The notes below the pieces were generated by a model. The model had not been told where the DNA came from. It saw nothing but the letters and a program-made list of their open reading frames with translations, and made no database searches. A stretch of 64,000 nucleotides of DNA from Balanoglossus misakiensis. Taxonomy: Eukaryota; Hemichordata. Positions 1-11,507 of this stretch are shown piece by piece. Location: NCBI GenBank assembly GCA_040954595.2, contig CM082580.2, forward strand, positions 11,718,001-11,782,000. Direction: 5' to 3'. The translations under genes and the position numbers were made by a program. How positions within the stretch are numbered: position 1 is the first letter of the stretch; every line of letters begins with the position of its first letter.

Positions 1-59
1 TTCTCAATGATTTATTTCCCACATCTTTTATTTTGATGATTTTCATCTTATCATTTCAG

Positions 60-3000
60 ACACCCCGTCGTTTGATCCCAATGCTCCGGGAGAGATGGGC
101 AAAGCTGTCATAATTCCGCCAGAAGATGATTTACTCAAGAGAGAGATGTTTAAAGTCAATCAATTTAATCTTTTAGCTAGCAATAAAATATCTGTTAACA
201 GAAGCTTACCAGACGTGAGAATGGATGGGTGAGTAGAACTTATCATAAAAACAGTTCTATGACAGGAGATATATGCACTTGATTGAATCTCAAAATCCCA
301 CACGTCAACATTTTGTGATTGCCTGTGGCTCTTGCGTTGCTTTCAGTCAAGATTTGTGCAATGGTTTTCTTTTTAAGGAAAATGGCGACAGCATTTTTCC
401 CCCCATGGAATTGCTGGTGATTATTTTTACAGAAAACTCAGTGTCGGGTCTACAAACACGATTCTAATTTAGTCTGCATTCAACCTAACATTTAATCCTT
501 CAGTTGCCACACAAGCGATTTGGAAAGCAAATGTCTAATTGTACATTAGCGTGTATGTTCTCAGGATTAGGTCGGTCTAAAACCATGCATCGTTTTTTCA
601 GAAAGCCATCATAATTACTCAAACAAATGAACCCTCACTCCTGGTCCTAGTTTAATAGCTCAATTACTTACATGCTGTAACGTGTTCATTTGGAGAGTCA
701 GGCAGCGATTTGTCTGAAATACACAGTGCTTTGGTGGTCAGGTCACAATAAAATGAGAATATAATATGTTAGTACTGCCATAGAGTGTTATAACACAGAC
801 GCTTTGAAATATTTTTAAAATTGTCATAATGGCTATATTTCTTTATTTATTGAAACACCATGGACATGGATATTGCTGAAATGCACATGCATATTTCTCG
901 TTACAACTAGGGCATTTGTTCTTTTTCCTAGATGCAAAAAGAAGACGTATCCTCCAGCTAGTCAGCTCCCCACGACAAGTGTCATCATAGTTTTTCATAA
1001 TGAAGCTTGGAGTACTCTTACAAGAAACATACATAGTATTATAAACAGGTCTCCCAGAGCACTTCTGGAAGAAATTATTCTGGTTGATGATGCCAGTGAG
1101 AGAGGTAAAAGTCAAGTCAATATTCTTCTTTTTATTGTGATCATCTAATGGCGTAGTTTCCTTTTACAACTCTCTCACAGTCCCTAGCCTAGAGTTATCT
1201 TCATGGGCCCAATTCTCATCAGGCACATAAAAACCACATGCTGCATCATCCGCTTGCACAGGTCATTGGCAAGACCTTGACAGGCCAAGATGCTTGTGCT
1301 GCGAATCAAAAGTTTTTATAGTCTTTTAAGGGCTCCATAAAATTCCTGTAATTTGATGTAATTTGATTTGTGGGAGTGGCACTTCTTGAACTGAGATATT
1401 TACTAGTGAGGACCGCCTGTTATGTTTTATTAGTGTTCATATAATTCTGCAGCCATTACATTTAGTCTCAAGATTTGATTTATACCATGGCCTTTTTTAT
1501 AACCCTTAATAAAGTCAAGTTTTTCAGCATTTTACTATGAGAGCCAAATTTGTTACTGACTCACCTCCCCTTCCCTCAAAAAATTTGGCCCTCGGAAGCG
1601 ACAATGATGAAACCAACAGTGTTTTAATCCTGTTTGCCCCCATGCCAGATTTCCTTGGCAAAGAGCTGGAAGATTACGTCAAGAAGCTGCCTGTGCGGGT
1701 GCGCGTGGAACGGATGGAGAAACGAAGCGGTTTGATTCGAGCCCGGTTACGAGGAGCCAGTGTCTCCACGGGACAGGTCCTTACATTTCTAGATGCGCAC
1801 TGCGAGTGTACAATTGGATGGTTGGAGCCACTTCTGGCCAGAATAGCAGCAGACAGGTTAGTCTATGAGTGTCCCAGCATTCGATCATTGACATCCATAC
1901 ACAGTAGCCTGGGAATGAATGATAACATTAGAACAGAGCAAACTTGGGGTTCTGGTGCTTGCTGGCGAAAGTGACTGTTTTCTATCTGAAAAAAAATGTT
2001 GGATACCGGATTATACTTATTTGCTTATGATCCCTGGGTATGTTTTATAATTCATCAGGATAGGCAGCACAGTCATTTAATATGCCACACCCTTAGGAAA
2101 TTCGCATCAGATTTTGTATGAAAAGTTGTCATAAATACTGCAACGTGACATTTGTGAACCCCAGAGTACCTGACGTGTTTTAGAACCACAAGTGCCAAAT
2201 ATTCAATAATGCAGACTCGGCCACGTAGACACTTTTAATATTTAACACGACGTATTTGATTTGATGTCGGTTTGCCCTGAGGGTGGTGATAAGAAATCAT
2301 CTGTCATTTTATTTCGTGACCACAGTGGAGCCGGTCGATGGATTATTCATTAAGATGTATATTTTCCATCTCTGTGTCGTGTCGTGTTGTCTTGTGTGTG
2401 AAGAGATTAGTGTAGGCGGTGTTTTTGTTTAATATCGAGGTTCCCCTTGGTATATCGTGGCAGTCTTATTGATAGGTGGCAAAAGTATTACCGGGCTTCT
2501 CAAATTATTTATCAACTTTCCCCAACCTTTACAAAAACACACGCCTAATATCACATCTTCAACAATTTTTTTTTCCTTTCACATTTTCAGATCAACAGTT
2601 GTGTGTCCCATCATTGATGTCATCAGCGATGAAACGTTCGAGTACCATGCCGGATCAGACATGACGTACGGAGGCTTCAACTGGAAATTGAATTTCCGGT
2701 GGTATCCTGTCCCTAAAAGGGAAATGGACAGACGGAAGGGAGACAGAACGCTTCCATTACAGTGAGTCAATATCCGCTTGTACTTTGATTGGGTTATAGG
2801 AAGAGGACGAAAGATTTTTAATAAAAAATTTCATGCATTTTTTATTTAATTTTTGGCTGTCTGGTGTTTTAAGCGTTTCAATCGCTGAAAGAGATGAGTG
2901 TTATAGATCATAGGAATAATAATCTGTGTCCTACTTGAGTTCATGTACATTGTATTTTGCATCCCTTCAATGTGTGTTGGTGCATACGATCATGTATCCC

Positions 3001-4871
3001 AGCCGTTACTGAGAAAAGCATGGACAGGTTGACAGACAGATGGACAGACAGGGACGTCCTTTTCGAACCAGCTAATGAGTTTTTATTGATCTTTCCATGT
3101 TATACGCAGTACACCAACAATGGCTGGAGGTCTCTTTGCCATAGACAAGGACTACTTCCAGGAAATCGGCACATACGATGCAGGAATGGACATCTGGGGA
3201 GGAGAAAACTTAGAGATGTCGTTTAGGGTGAGTACACCATGTTAGAACAGTGATGCATGCAGAGATAATATAGTTATATATTGATGACATTGAGTAAATC
3301 CATGTTCTCACACATTCTTGTGATTTGAAGAGGAGATGCGTGTGATGGAAATATTCTTTAGGGCGCCACCTAGTGGTGGAGTGTGACGCATGCAGGCTCC
3401 TGGAAAGTCTGTGAAATTGAAACCAGTCACGGTGTGCTCACTTCTCTCAAAGTGCATTTTTTTCTAATCAAGCCATTATCATTTCCGTATTTTTTTGTCT
3501 TCCATCAGATATGGATGTGTGGAGGCACCCTGGAGATAGTGACCTGTTCCCACGTCGGACACGTCTTCCGGAAGACAACTCCGTACACTTTTCCCGGAGG
3601 CACCGGCATGATCATCAACAAAAACAACCGGCGACTAGCGGAAGTCTGGATGGATGATTTCAAAAATTTCTTTTACAAAATTTCACCAGGTGAGATAATT
3701 TGTAACATCTAAAGTACATAGGTTTTGCTCCAGCTCCTGTCATCAGTTATTGTCAGCTTTAAATTTTTATCTGTTATTATTTCACAGGGGCTAAGAAATC
3801 AGACTATGGTGATGTGACTGCGAGAAAGCAACTCCGTGATAAATTGCAGTGCAAAGGTTTTGACTGGTATCTAGAAAATGTTTACCCGGAATCGCAGTTT
3901 TTCATGGATTACCACATGATTGGAGAGGTAATGTGAAACCCCATGTTTGTTCATCATCAGATCTGTCTCAATCCTGTGATTATATATTAAAACAAAACAT
4001 TCATCTTTGTTGTCCCATCTTCAGATACGCAATATGGAGACCAGGCAATGTCTGGACAACATGGGAAGGAAAGAAAATCAAAAATTAGGAATATACACAT
4101 GCCATGGCCAGGGTGGCAATCAGGTTGGTTATGTGGTCAAATTCTTGTCAAGTTGTCTGTGGTGTGTGTGTAGAAGTCTCAGTCAGGCCAGTATGGTTCT
4201 GTCTTCCAATATTTGTATGTAAGAGAGAGAGGTGGGGGTGGGGTATATTTTCAGATGATTTGCCATGGGTAAGTCACTAAGTGAGTACCATACATTTTTG
4301 TTAAAAGCACTGAACAATTTACATTCATCTTCCTGATGTGCAAAAATTCACCCTCTATGAAATCTGCATTGGACACTCAGATATTTGCCTGGACAAAGAA
4401 GAAGGAATTGAAACATGACGATTTGTGTCTGGATGCGGCGAGGCAGAGTGGCTTTGCAGAAGTGACGCAGCTGAAATGTCACGGCCAAGGTGGAAATCAA
4501 GAGTGGAGTGTCAATAAACAGGTACTGCCACACCTCAACAAGACTAGTCTGATATTTAAGATCCAAGATGCGATTTCCCCTACAGCGCGTAATATAATTA
4601 AAATGCACCATGAATGTCTTTCTTCAAACTTTTGAATTCTACAATAACAGAATCTTCCCACACACTATGTCAATAACCCTTAGTGAAATTTTGGATCTGG
4701 AATGTAACGTTTTCTGCTCGTTTCCAGGCCAAAACCATCATTCATACAACGAGTGGACTGTGTCTGGACAAAGCAGATGCCGGAAAGGACACACCAACGC
4801 TACACAGATGTGACGGAAAACTCTCTCAGCAATGGGAATTAGTTGACATATCCATGTTGGACGAGAGCTAA
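60..4871 (+). CDS. GALNT1: Polypeptide N-acetylgalactosaminyltransferase, GALNT1/13 type (5' end outside window)
   Basis: Golgi enzyme that moves GalNAc from UDP-GalNAc to Ser/Thr and so starts mucin-type O-glycosylation. Exons: 60-228, 932-1104, 1649-1856, 2591-2761, 3110-3227, 3509-3689, 3788-3927, 4025-4123, 4381-4521, 4728-4871. All joints keep phase and give the last 513 residues plus TAA. Visible in order: PGEMGKAV and NRSLPDVR upstream of the catalytic domain, VDDASER, the Mn-binding DxH as FLDAHCEC, the Gal/GalNAc-T motif [17 protein letters not shown], then a ricin-type lectin domain with CLD and QxW-like repeats (NQEW, SQQW). The DAH form of DxH and near-continuous similarity point to the GALNT1/13 subfamily, recognised from family knowledge. 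The cytoplasmic tail, membrane anchor and stem must lie upstream of base 1. A paralogue lies on the minus strand at 43985-51221. Confidence 0.95.
3361..3378 (+). promoter_or_regulatory. CTCF-like motif inside a GALNT1-type intron
   Basis: The intron between the fifth and sixth exons holds GGGCGCCACCTAGTGG. This fits the reverse form of the bilaterian CTCF core, GCGCC-M-CCT-R-GTGG. It is a motif match only; binding is not shown. Confidence 0.3.
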
Positions 4872-5067
4872 TGACATCATCGCTGTCAGTCCACCAAGCC
4901 AATATTTCTACAACTTCAGTCAGCTGCAGCCGTCTAAAACTGTCACACCTTAAAATGCCAGCCTTCTTTTTCACTTTTCACACGCATATAAATACAGCGA
5001 GTTCTTTTTTCATGAAATGATTAGAGTGACAACAATGCTTCCGACAAATCCTGCATCAAGTGTGGAG

Positions 5068-5073
5068 AATAAA
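5068..5073 (+). terminator. Polyadenylation signal, GALNT1-type gene
   Basis: AATAAA about 200 bp after the GALNT stop. Further AATAAA hexamers occur near 5317 and 7155, so longer 3' UTR forms are possible. Confidence 0.45.
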
Positions 5074-6419
5074 CAATATTTTATTTTTATGTGATGTTTT
5101 ATCTTGTATCTCATGTGATAGATTACTTTTGTAGCCACGGAATTGCCGCTATTTTTCAAGAACAAATTTTGGCCTCTCTCTACGTCAGATGCTCTCTGTA
5201 TGGCCATACCTGTGGTATAACATAATTTCTTTGTGAAGTGGAAAGGAACAGAGGTCATGTTGTTGAACACACTCGATCACGGAAGGTTTTCTATCCAAAT
5301 AACAATGAGTTTGTACAATAAATCCCACAGCAAACTACTGCAAGATGAACATAGAACACAGAACATGGTAAACTGACTCATGTAACAAAAAGTCACCTTT
5401 TAAATTGTCATTCTTTTGCAAGGTTTTTTGTGAGCATCAATGCTATTTTGATGGGGAGAGTCTGCTATACATTTAGTGTAGAACAGTGAGGATTGTCGTG
5501 ATCTTCGGACAGGAAAAGAGCTCCTACACTGAACAGAAGGAATAATGTCTGTTTTGTGACAGGTTGTAGATTGCAGGACAGGTTCCCACTGCACATCACC
5601 ATCATGCTTGATTGTCATTTGGCAATCATTTCATGTTCACACTACCTCATGGCCAAGTGACCTACCTGGACGAAAGATAATTCGTTGCAAGACTTTGTTT
5701 TTTATTGTGCTGTTTGGTCACCATGTGGCATCTTATTGTGCAGTTTTTTTTTCGAATTTTGCAAAAAAATAACTACATTTTATATGATTTTGTTTTCAGT
5801 ACCTTTGTCTCAAAAGAATCTCAAGAAAGCATAATTTCCTTTCTAAACTGTGGACACAATGCAAAGATGTGTCTTCTGTCAAGTATTTGTATCATTATTC
5901 TAGAAGACACGATTTAGTAAAACAGGCAGTCTTATATTGCTGGTACAATACATTTGGTTTATTAGTAATTCAACAGTTTTAATGTCGAATCATCAGTTTT
6001 AGAGAGAAAAGCAAGATGACGTAGAATTGTTCATTTTGTTAAATGTCAATTCTAAAATACCTTCAGCAAAGAGTGGAGAAAGGAGAAGGCATGGAATCCC
6101 ATGTTTTGGAAAGTACCCAAGCCAGATTATACAATCATAGCTACTTTTGTAGTTTTCAATTTAGAAAAAAAACACACAGAATAATACATGATTTATTTTT
6201 ATAATGAAATGCAGGTTACATGTGTTTGACATCAGGTGAATTGGATGTAGAAATTATTGAAAATTTGAACTATTCAATGTCTGTATGTATTCACTTTTAC
6301 ACATTTTGTTATGTGAATGTAAGAATAATTTTAACACGAATTGTATTTTATCAAAACATTGTGATACTTGACTAAGCAGGACTTAACATAGTCACCAGCA
6401 GTCAAATGAACACTGAATA

Positions 6420-6487
6420 CTATTCACCCCCAGTTCCTTCTATAGAGGTCCAAGTTTTTGGATTTGGACCAAACCATGGTGGTTTGT
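6420..6487. mobile_element. MITE-like palindromic element, copy 1 (degenerate)
   Basis: Shares AGAGGTCCAA and TTGGACCAAACCATGGTGGT with copies at 10000-10087 and 49605-49691. The right terminal repeat is decayed here: TGGTGGT is followed by TTGTGTG instead of AAAAGGGT. Confidence 0.5.
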
Positions 6488-7351
6488 GTGTAATTACAGA
6501 TCCAGTTCTGCTGTACCTGACTTTTCCCACTTCTAAACCCAAACCCTGAACTTCCTTCATGTACTTGTCTGTCCAACTATGAATTCCCATGTTCTTACGC
6601 CATGGAACCAACATCTTGACTACAAGAGACAGTTACTGTGCCTGCAATCTTCTTTGCCCACCTTTCATCAAAATTTTCTTTTCCCTATGCTACTATATTG
6701 TACACTAAAGGTTTTTGGAAAGCTAGTGTCGTGACAAAATTTGAACACCTATCCTGATCCAAACCCACCTTGCCTACAACCTTCCCAACTTTAAATTTTT
6801 TTGGCAGAAACAGACCCCTATTTGTACACGTGTGACTTTAGATGCACATAACACAAACAAGTTGTACAGTTTTCATATGTCAAATGTTTTAGAGTATTTT
6901 TGCTACACATTTTGTCTTTCACGTTATTTGTGCAGATTTGTACAGTCTGCATACATTGCTTTCATTGTCAATTAGTTGTCACAACTTAGATCACATTCCC
7001 ACCCTTAGAAAGAAAATATCCCTTGAAATTACAACTCACAATTCTGTAATGAGTGTTAGTTTATGTTGTGAAAATTGCTGCTGCACATAAAATAATTTTC
7101 TGGACATATTTGATGATGGATGTTTATAATGTAATTCACCTCTGTGATAAGTTGAATAAAATGTTCCTTTTTCATAAAACTTGTAAATGAGGAGTGGTAA
7201 CATTATATATGCTGTACAATAGCTGATAGAGTTCCTTGCTCACACCCACCCTCCAACAGCAGTGTCCGGTCATGGTACAATCAATGGTACACACAGTTTT
7301 TCACTTGGATGCTATTTCGATGTACTGCAAATGCAAACGACAGACAGACAC

Positions 7352-8522
7352 TCAGGGAACCGGTGTGTTGGCTTTTCTCAATGCCAGATATCCCGACACA
7401 ATGTCCATGGGTAACATTCGTATCCTGGCAAACTCTTCAGCGTCGGAATAGCGGATCTTGGTGTGCGGATCTGTATAGTTGGCCTGTAACAGTAAACGTG
7501 TATAGCATCGATCAGTGTTTGTACACTCAAACACAGAAATTGAAATATGGACTGTCAGTTTGGCAGTTGTACTTACATGCAGGCCGGACATATCAGAGTA
7601 CTTCTTCGCAGGTTTGAACGATGGTGGTGCATCTATACTGCTGTCTGCAAAATGAAATATTCACAACAGTGTCAATGATTTGTCTACAATGAAGGTTGTT
7701 ATGTTGCTTGTTACTTGTACATCCTTGTGCACAAGTTCACAGCTGGATGTTAAAGTCAAAATAGATTTTCACTGAAATTGACAAATTGATTGGAATTCTG
7801 AAACCCCTAGTCTGTATGCGTTTGAGGCGATATGTATACACTCTGCATTAATGGCTCAGATAAGGTTATCTTCCCTCGGGTTGTGTCTCACTTACATGTT
7901 GGGTCGTCTGGTTGCCATGGCAATGCTCTTTCCGAAGCTGCAATTTGTTTCAGACTTTTCCAGAGCCTCTTCTTTCCTTGTGTAGCGTTTGCCCTGTGCT
8001 GAATTGTAATCAAGAACATAAACTGAAAAAAATGAACCACTCCTATCACACCGACACTGCCAATAGAATTCTTTCCTCACTGTACATATGCTCTCCCAAA
8101 CACCTACTGACAAGACAGACAGGCAGATAGATTAAAACCAAAAGATAAATGTTTGAGAGAACTCACAATGAAACTTGCATCTTTAAAAGGGAATATTCTG
8201 TGCCCTAGTTCTGACACAGCTGGACTGGATGACCTTGAATCTAAACTTTCTAAATCAGCAGCTGAACTTGATGGCTGTTGAGACAACATAAGATTGCATG
8301 TGAGATATCCCCTGAACAACGCGGCCAGACACAACCTAATGAAACACAGTAATGTATGGACACCTTCATGTTAGCAACTCTAAAACTACAGTTGGGAAAT
8401 GAAAGAATTTATTGTGTTACCGTCAACGTCCGTTTCTTTTTTCCAGGTAAGCCAGCAGAGCCGGGACTGGCAGATCGCTTATTATTTCGTTTACCTCTTG
8501 ACTTCGGACTGGGCGCAGCCAT
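7352..8522 (-). CDS. INO80C: INO80 complex subunit C (Ies6 homologue)
   Basis: Small subunit of the INO80 chromatin-remodelling complex, acting in the nucleus. Five exons on the minus strand: 8522-8421, 8274-8167, 7998-7896, 7644-7577 and 7483-7352. They join in phase to 170 residues, against about 190 in the human protein. The start is the only in-frame ATG and begins MAAPSPKSRGKR, a basic disordered tail. The diagnostic core spans exons 3-5: KSLKQIAASERALPW, then the YL1 C-terminal type segment PPSFKPAKKYSDMSGL (about residues 108-127), ANYTDP and GYLALRKA at the C-terminus. These match vertebrate INO80C closely from family knowledge. The gene is head to head with the DUSP19-like gene and tail to tail with the GALNT1-type gene. 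Confidence 0.93.
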
Positions 8523-8692
8523 TTTTGTTTATATAATCTTCGCAACAGCGCCCTCATCTTTGGTTCAGGGGTCTGGGGTCAGCAGGGGTCAAGTGGGGTC
8601 AAATGCTGGAGTTGTCGATCCAGTTGGTGTTTCTTGTACGATGGCCTCGAAATAACTAGTATTTCAGAAAAGAACATCACGACAGACAGGGT
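8523..8692. promoter_or_regulatory. Bidirectional promoter between INO80C and the DUSP19-like gene
   Basis: Only 170 bp separate the two divergent start codons, so both transcripts must start in or very near this interval. It contains AGCGCCCTC and, at 8567-8601, four direct half-sites of the nuclear-receptor type: GGGTCT, then GGGTCA three times. The last three are spaced by four bases (DR4-like). That receptors bind here is inference. Confidence 0.65.
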
Positions 8693-9656
8693 ATGAGTTT
8701 CTTACCAGATGTGAAGACGTTTTCTCAAAAATCTCTCCGAAAAGTTGACACTACAGTTGTAACCTCGGGTGGCCAAAAGTTCACCGAGAGGCGTTTAGAA
8801 AATGGACGATTTCAGTTGTCAGATACTGGAGAACGATGTCAAGGCTTTTGTGGAGATTACAAGCCCGATCTTCAGGTTGTTGAAGTCAGACCGTGGCTTT
8901 TACTCAGTAAGTGGACATGTCTATCTGTCTGTACGTCCGTCCGTCTCGTCCATAGCCTTGATTCAGTCTCATTAAAATTATCCACCGAGAAAGACAGTCC
9001 CTTAGCTGAGGCGTTTGTTTCACAAAGTCTTCACAATGGTGGTAAATGTTTCCCTACAGGTGCCCATGACGTAGCAACAGAAATGTCACTATTGCAACAA
9101 CACAGCGTGACGCATATACTCAACTTGGCATGTTTTGCTGAGAACGATTTTGAAGGCGACTTCAAATATTTGAAATTGAAGATTTTAGATTTGCCAGAGA
9201 CTGATATCACCAGGTGGGTGTTGTTTGAATATTCTAATTTTATCTCCACCTGGTCTTGGTATTTGGAAGTGATTATAAAATGAGAGTACTTAAAAAAGTT
9301 TAGTCACAGTTACCATGGAAAGTGCAGATTAGCCAATCACAGATTTTAATCACAGATCAGTTTAATTCAATAACATATTTACTACCAAAGTTCTCTCAAC
9401 CATTTCTTTCTACAGTTACTTCAGTGACTGTTTTAATTTCATCGATGACGCCAAAGCAAGCCAGGGTCGAGTGTTGGTTCACTGCAATGCAGGGGTTTCC
9501 CGGTCAGTTAGTGTAATATTGGCATACTTGATAACCACCGAGAACGTCCCATTGGAGGAGAGTCTACAGAAACTCAGACAAGTGAGACCAGCCGTTGGTC
9601 CAAATGAAGGCTTTATGCGACAACTTAAGGAGTATGAAAAGAAGCTACTAAAATAA
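8693..9656 (+). CDS. DUSP19: Dual-specificity phosphatase, DUSP19-like
   Basis: Cysteine-dependent dual-specificity protein phosphatase; vertebrate DUSP19 acts on or scaffolds the JNK pathway. Exons 8693-8906, 9060-9213 and 9416-9656 join in phase to 202 residues (human DUSP19 is about 217). The N-terminus MSFLPDVKTFSQKSLRKVDT resembles the DUSP19 lead sequence. PDLQVVEVRPWLLLS follows, then VTHILNLA, ILDLPETDI (the probable general-acid region) and the P-loop VHCNAGVSRS, whose nucleophile is about Cys146 and whose Arg is about 152. All catalytic residues are intact. No membrane segment or docking domain is visible. The start lies just downstream of the promoter shared with INO80C. Confidence 0.92.
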
Positions 9657-11301
9657 AGGCTATTAAATCCTGGGAGAAAAAAACAATGAGGCTGACTTAT
9701 AGATATTGTGCAGTTATTTACCAAACATTGAAAATGATACATTTATTCCTTTGCTTTACCCTTTTTCTAGTGCCTATCTTTGGTCTGGTTTATTTTCATC
9801 CGTTGTGAGAAAATAAGAAATATTAAAAATTTTTTACATATGGATAAAACAAACAAGCTTATATTTTTTTAATCGTGTGAATGATTTGTTACATCCACGT
9901 ATCGCATCGATTTCCACTGGAGTTGCTCTCATCAATACCTGGGATCAAGACAAGAGAGACTGACATTGTGTAGTAGGTCACAGCTCATTCGTTTGCGGTA
10001 CCCCCCCCCCCCCCATTCCCGCTATAGAGATTCAAAGCCACCACAGAGAACAATAGCTGTGGACCAAACCATGGTGGTAAAAGGGTTAAACTGCAATAAT
10101 TTCTGCCTCCGACAATGAGCGCGTATTATCTCAAACCGTCAATTTGCAGAACTAGAGTGTGGGTGACATTATGGGCGGCCTATAAAATACACGATAAATG
10201 AACCCCCCCCCCCTTTTCCTGCACAGTACAGCGGTTGTTTACCCGTCTGCATATAACTGTGTTATTTGACAAGCTTTCTCCTGATTATTTAATTCGCTTT
10301 AGGGTTCTACATTTTGTGAAACCCGTTTTATTCATTCCAGCCTTAATTTCAATTTGTGGGGTCACGTGACACCCATCCGGAAAATTGCATTTTGTTTCGC
10401 GTGTGGCTAGTACAAAGAGCTATCCGATTGCATGAAGCCCGCCAAGCTGATCTAATTTTCTCCATCCAAATGCAAAATGAGTTTTTTGTGTCTTCTTTTA
10501 TCCAGTTCGCGGAAGTTTTCTTCTTTGCTTTCGAGCGAAGGGGGTCGAGGAAAATTTCAGGCAATTTTCCTAAATTGCCAGGGTTTTTGTCTTGGACTCG
10601 AGCGTGTTAGTTTAATCAGACTTGAGTTTTGATTAGTTTCGACGCGTTCTGTCAAGGTTGTTTCCTTCTTCTGAACAATGCAGACCTAATCGTTTCTTCT
10701 TCTTTTTCAAAAGTGAGAAATGCCAATTTGCTACCTGACTTGATTAATACAGTTAAAACGCGTCTGCAAAATGATCCCACTTTTTATACAGCTTCCTCCC
10801 GATGGCTACAGTGGTTTACTAAAAAGATTCCCTTTTCTCTCAACAATTAACTTTCAAAAGAGCGGGCTCCTTTATTTGAGTCACACACAGCAACCACCCA
10901 GCCCAGTCTTTCTTTTGGGCAGCTTTGGTGCCACTTGGCACTATGGACACTTTTTGGCCGTTCATGACCAGTTTTAGTTATGTAACCCGGAAAAGTACCC
11001 TCAAATTCAAGAAACGTAGCAAACTACAGTATCTTCTTTAAACACCTTTGAACTCACCCTTAATGGAAATCTTTTGTCTTTATATGCAAGGGAGCATGAA
11101 GCGACATTTTCCAGCCCAGCTGAAAATTGAGGACAGGGCAAATGACAGGGTAAAATGCATTCTTATAGTATCGCAATCAATTTATGAAATATACTATTAT
11201 ACGCCTAGAAATATAATTTAACATATGGAGGGCTTCCTCCACACATTTGTGATCTTTCGTGGATGACATTCAATTTCCATCAGAGCTCTTTGCCGTCCAC
11301 G
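9657..11301. other. Intergenic region with poly-C tracts
   Basis: No exon with supportable splice sites. Contains C-homopolymers near 10001-10014 and 10202-10213 and one MITE-like copy. The open frames around 10.4-10.9 kb have no family resemblance. Confidence 0.5.
10000..10087. mobile_element. MITE-like palindromic element, copy 2
   Basis: The right half GGACCAAACCATGGTGGT followed by AAAAGGGT matches the intact copy at 49605-49691. The left end has been replaced or expanded by a poly-C run. Confidence 0.5.
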
Positions 11302-11309
11302 TATATAAG
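11302..11309 (+). promoter_or_regulatory. TATA box of the homeobox gene
   Basis: TATATAAG, a textbook TATA element. It lies about 200 bp upstream of the first in-frame ATG of the homeobox gene, and no other ATG occurs between the expected start site (about 11335) and that codon. Confidence 0.6.
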
Positions 11310-11507
11310 AAAGCAATTGCAGTATCTCCCGCGTACAGATAGAAATAATATTAGCCAAGTGCTCGTTCTCTGTCAGACCCATTGCTTCGCGTTTCGTCCA
11401 CGTCAACGAAGTTGGCTGTTGTTGTTTTTTTGCTTGTGAAAAGAAGTGTTGATCTACAAGGCGAGGCAACTCTATTGGCAGACGACCGATCAGATTCAGA
11501 CCTTAAA

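Larger units (their letters stand above)
4872..7351. other. 3' UTR and intergenic stretch between converging genes
   Basis: AT-rich DNA between the GALNT1-type stop and the INO80C stop, which converge here. Apart from polyadenylation hexamers and one small palindromic element near 6.42 kb I see no coding exon with good splice sites. Confidence 0.6.

Noticed and set aside
8356-8655. Plus-strand ORF upstream of the DUSP19-like gene
   Set aside because: It is a shadow of INO80C exon 1 on the other strand, running into the shared promoter.
10356-10977. Overlapping ORFs at 10.4-11.0 kb
   Set aside because: No splice support, no recognisable motif, composition like the surrounding intergenic DNA.
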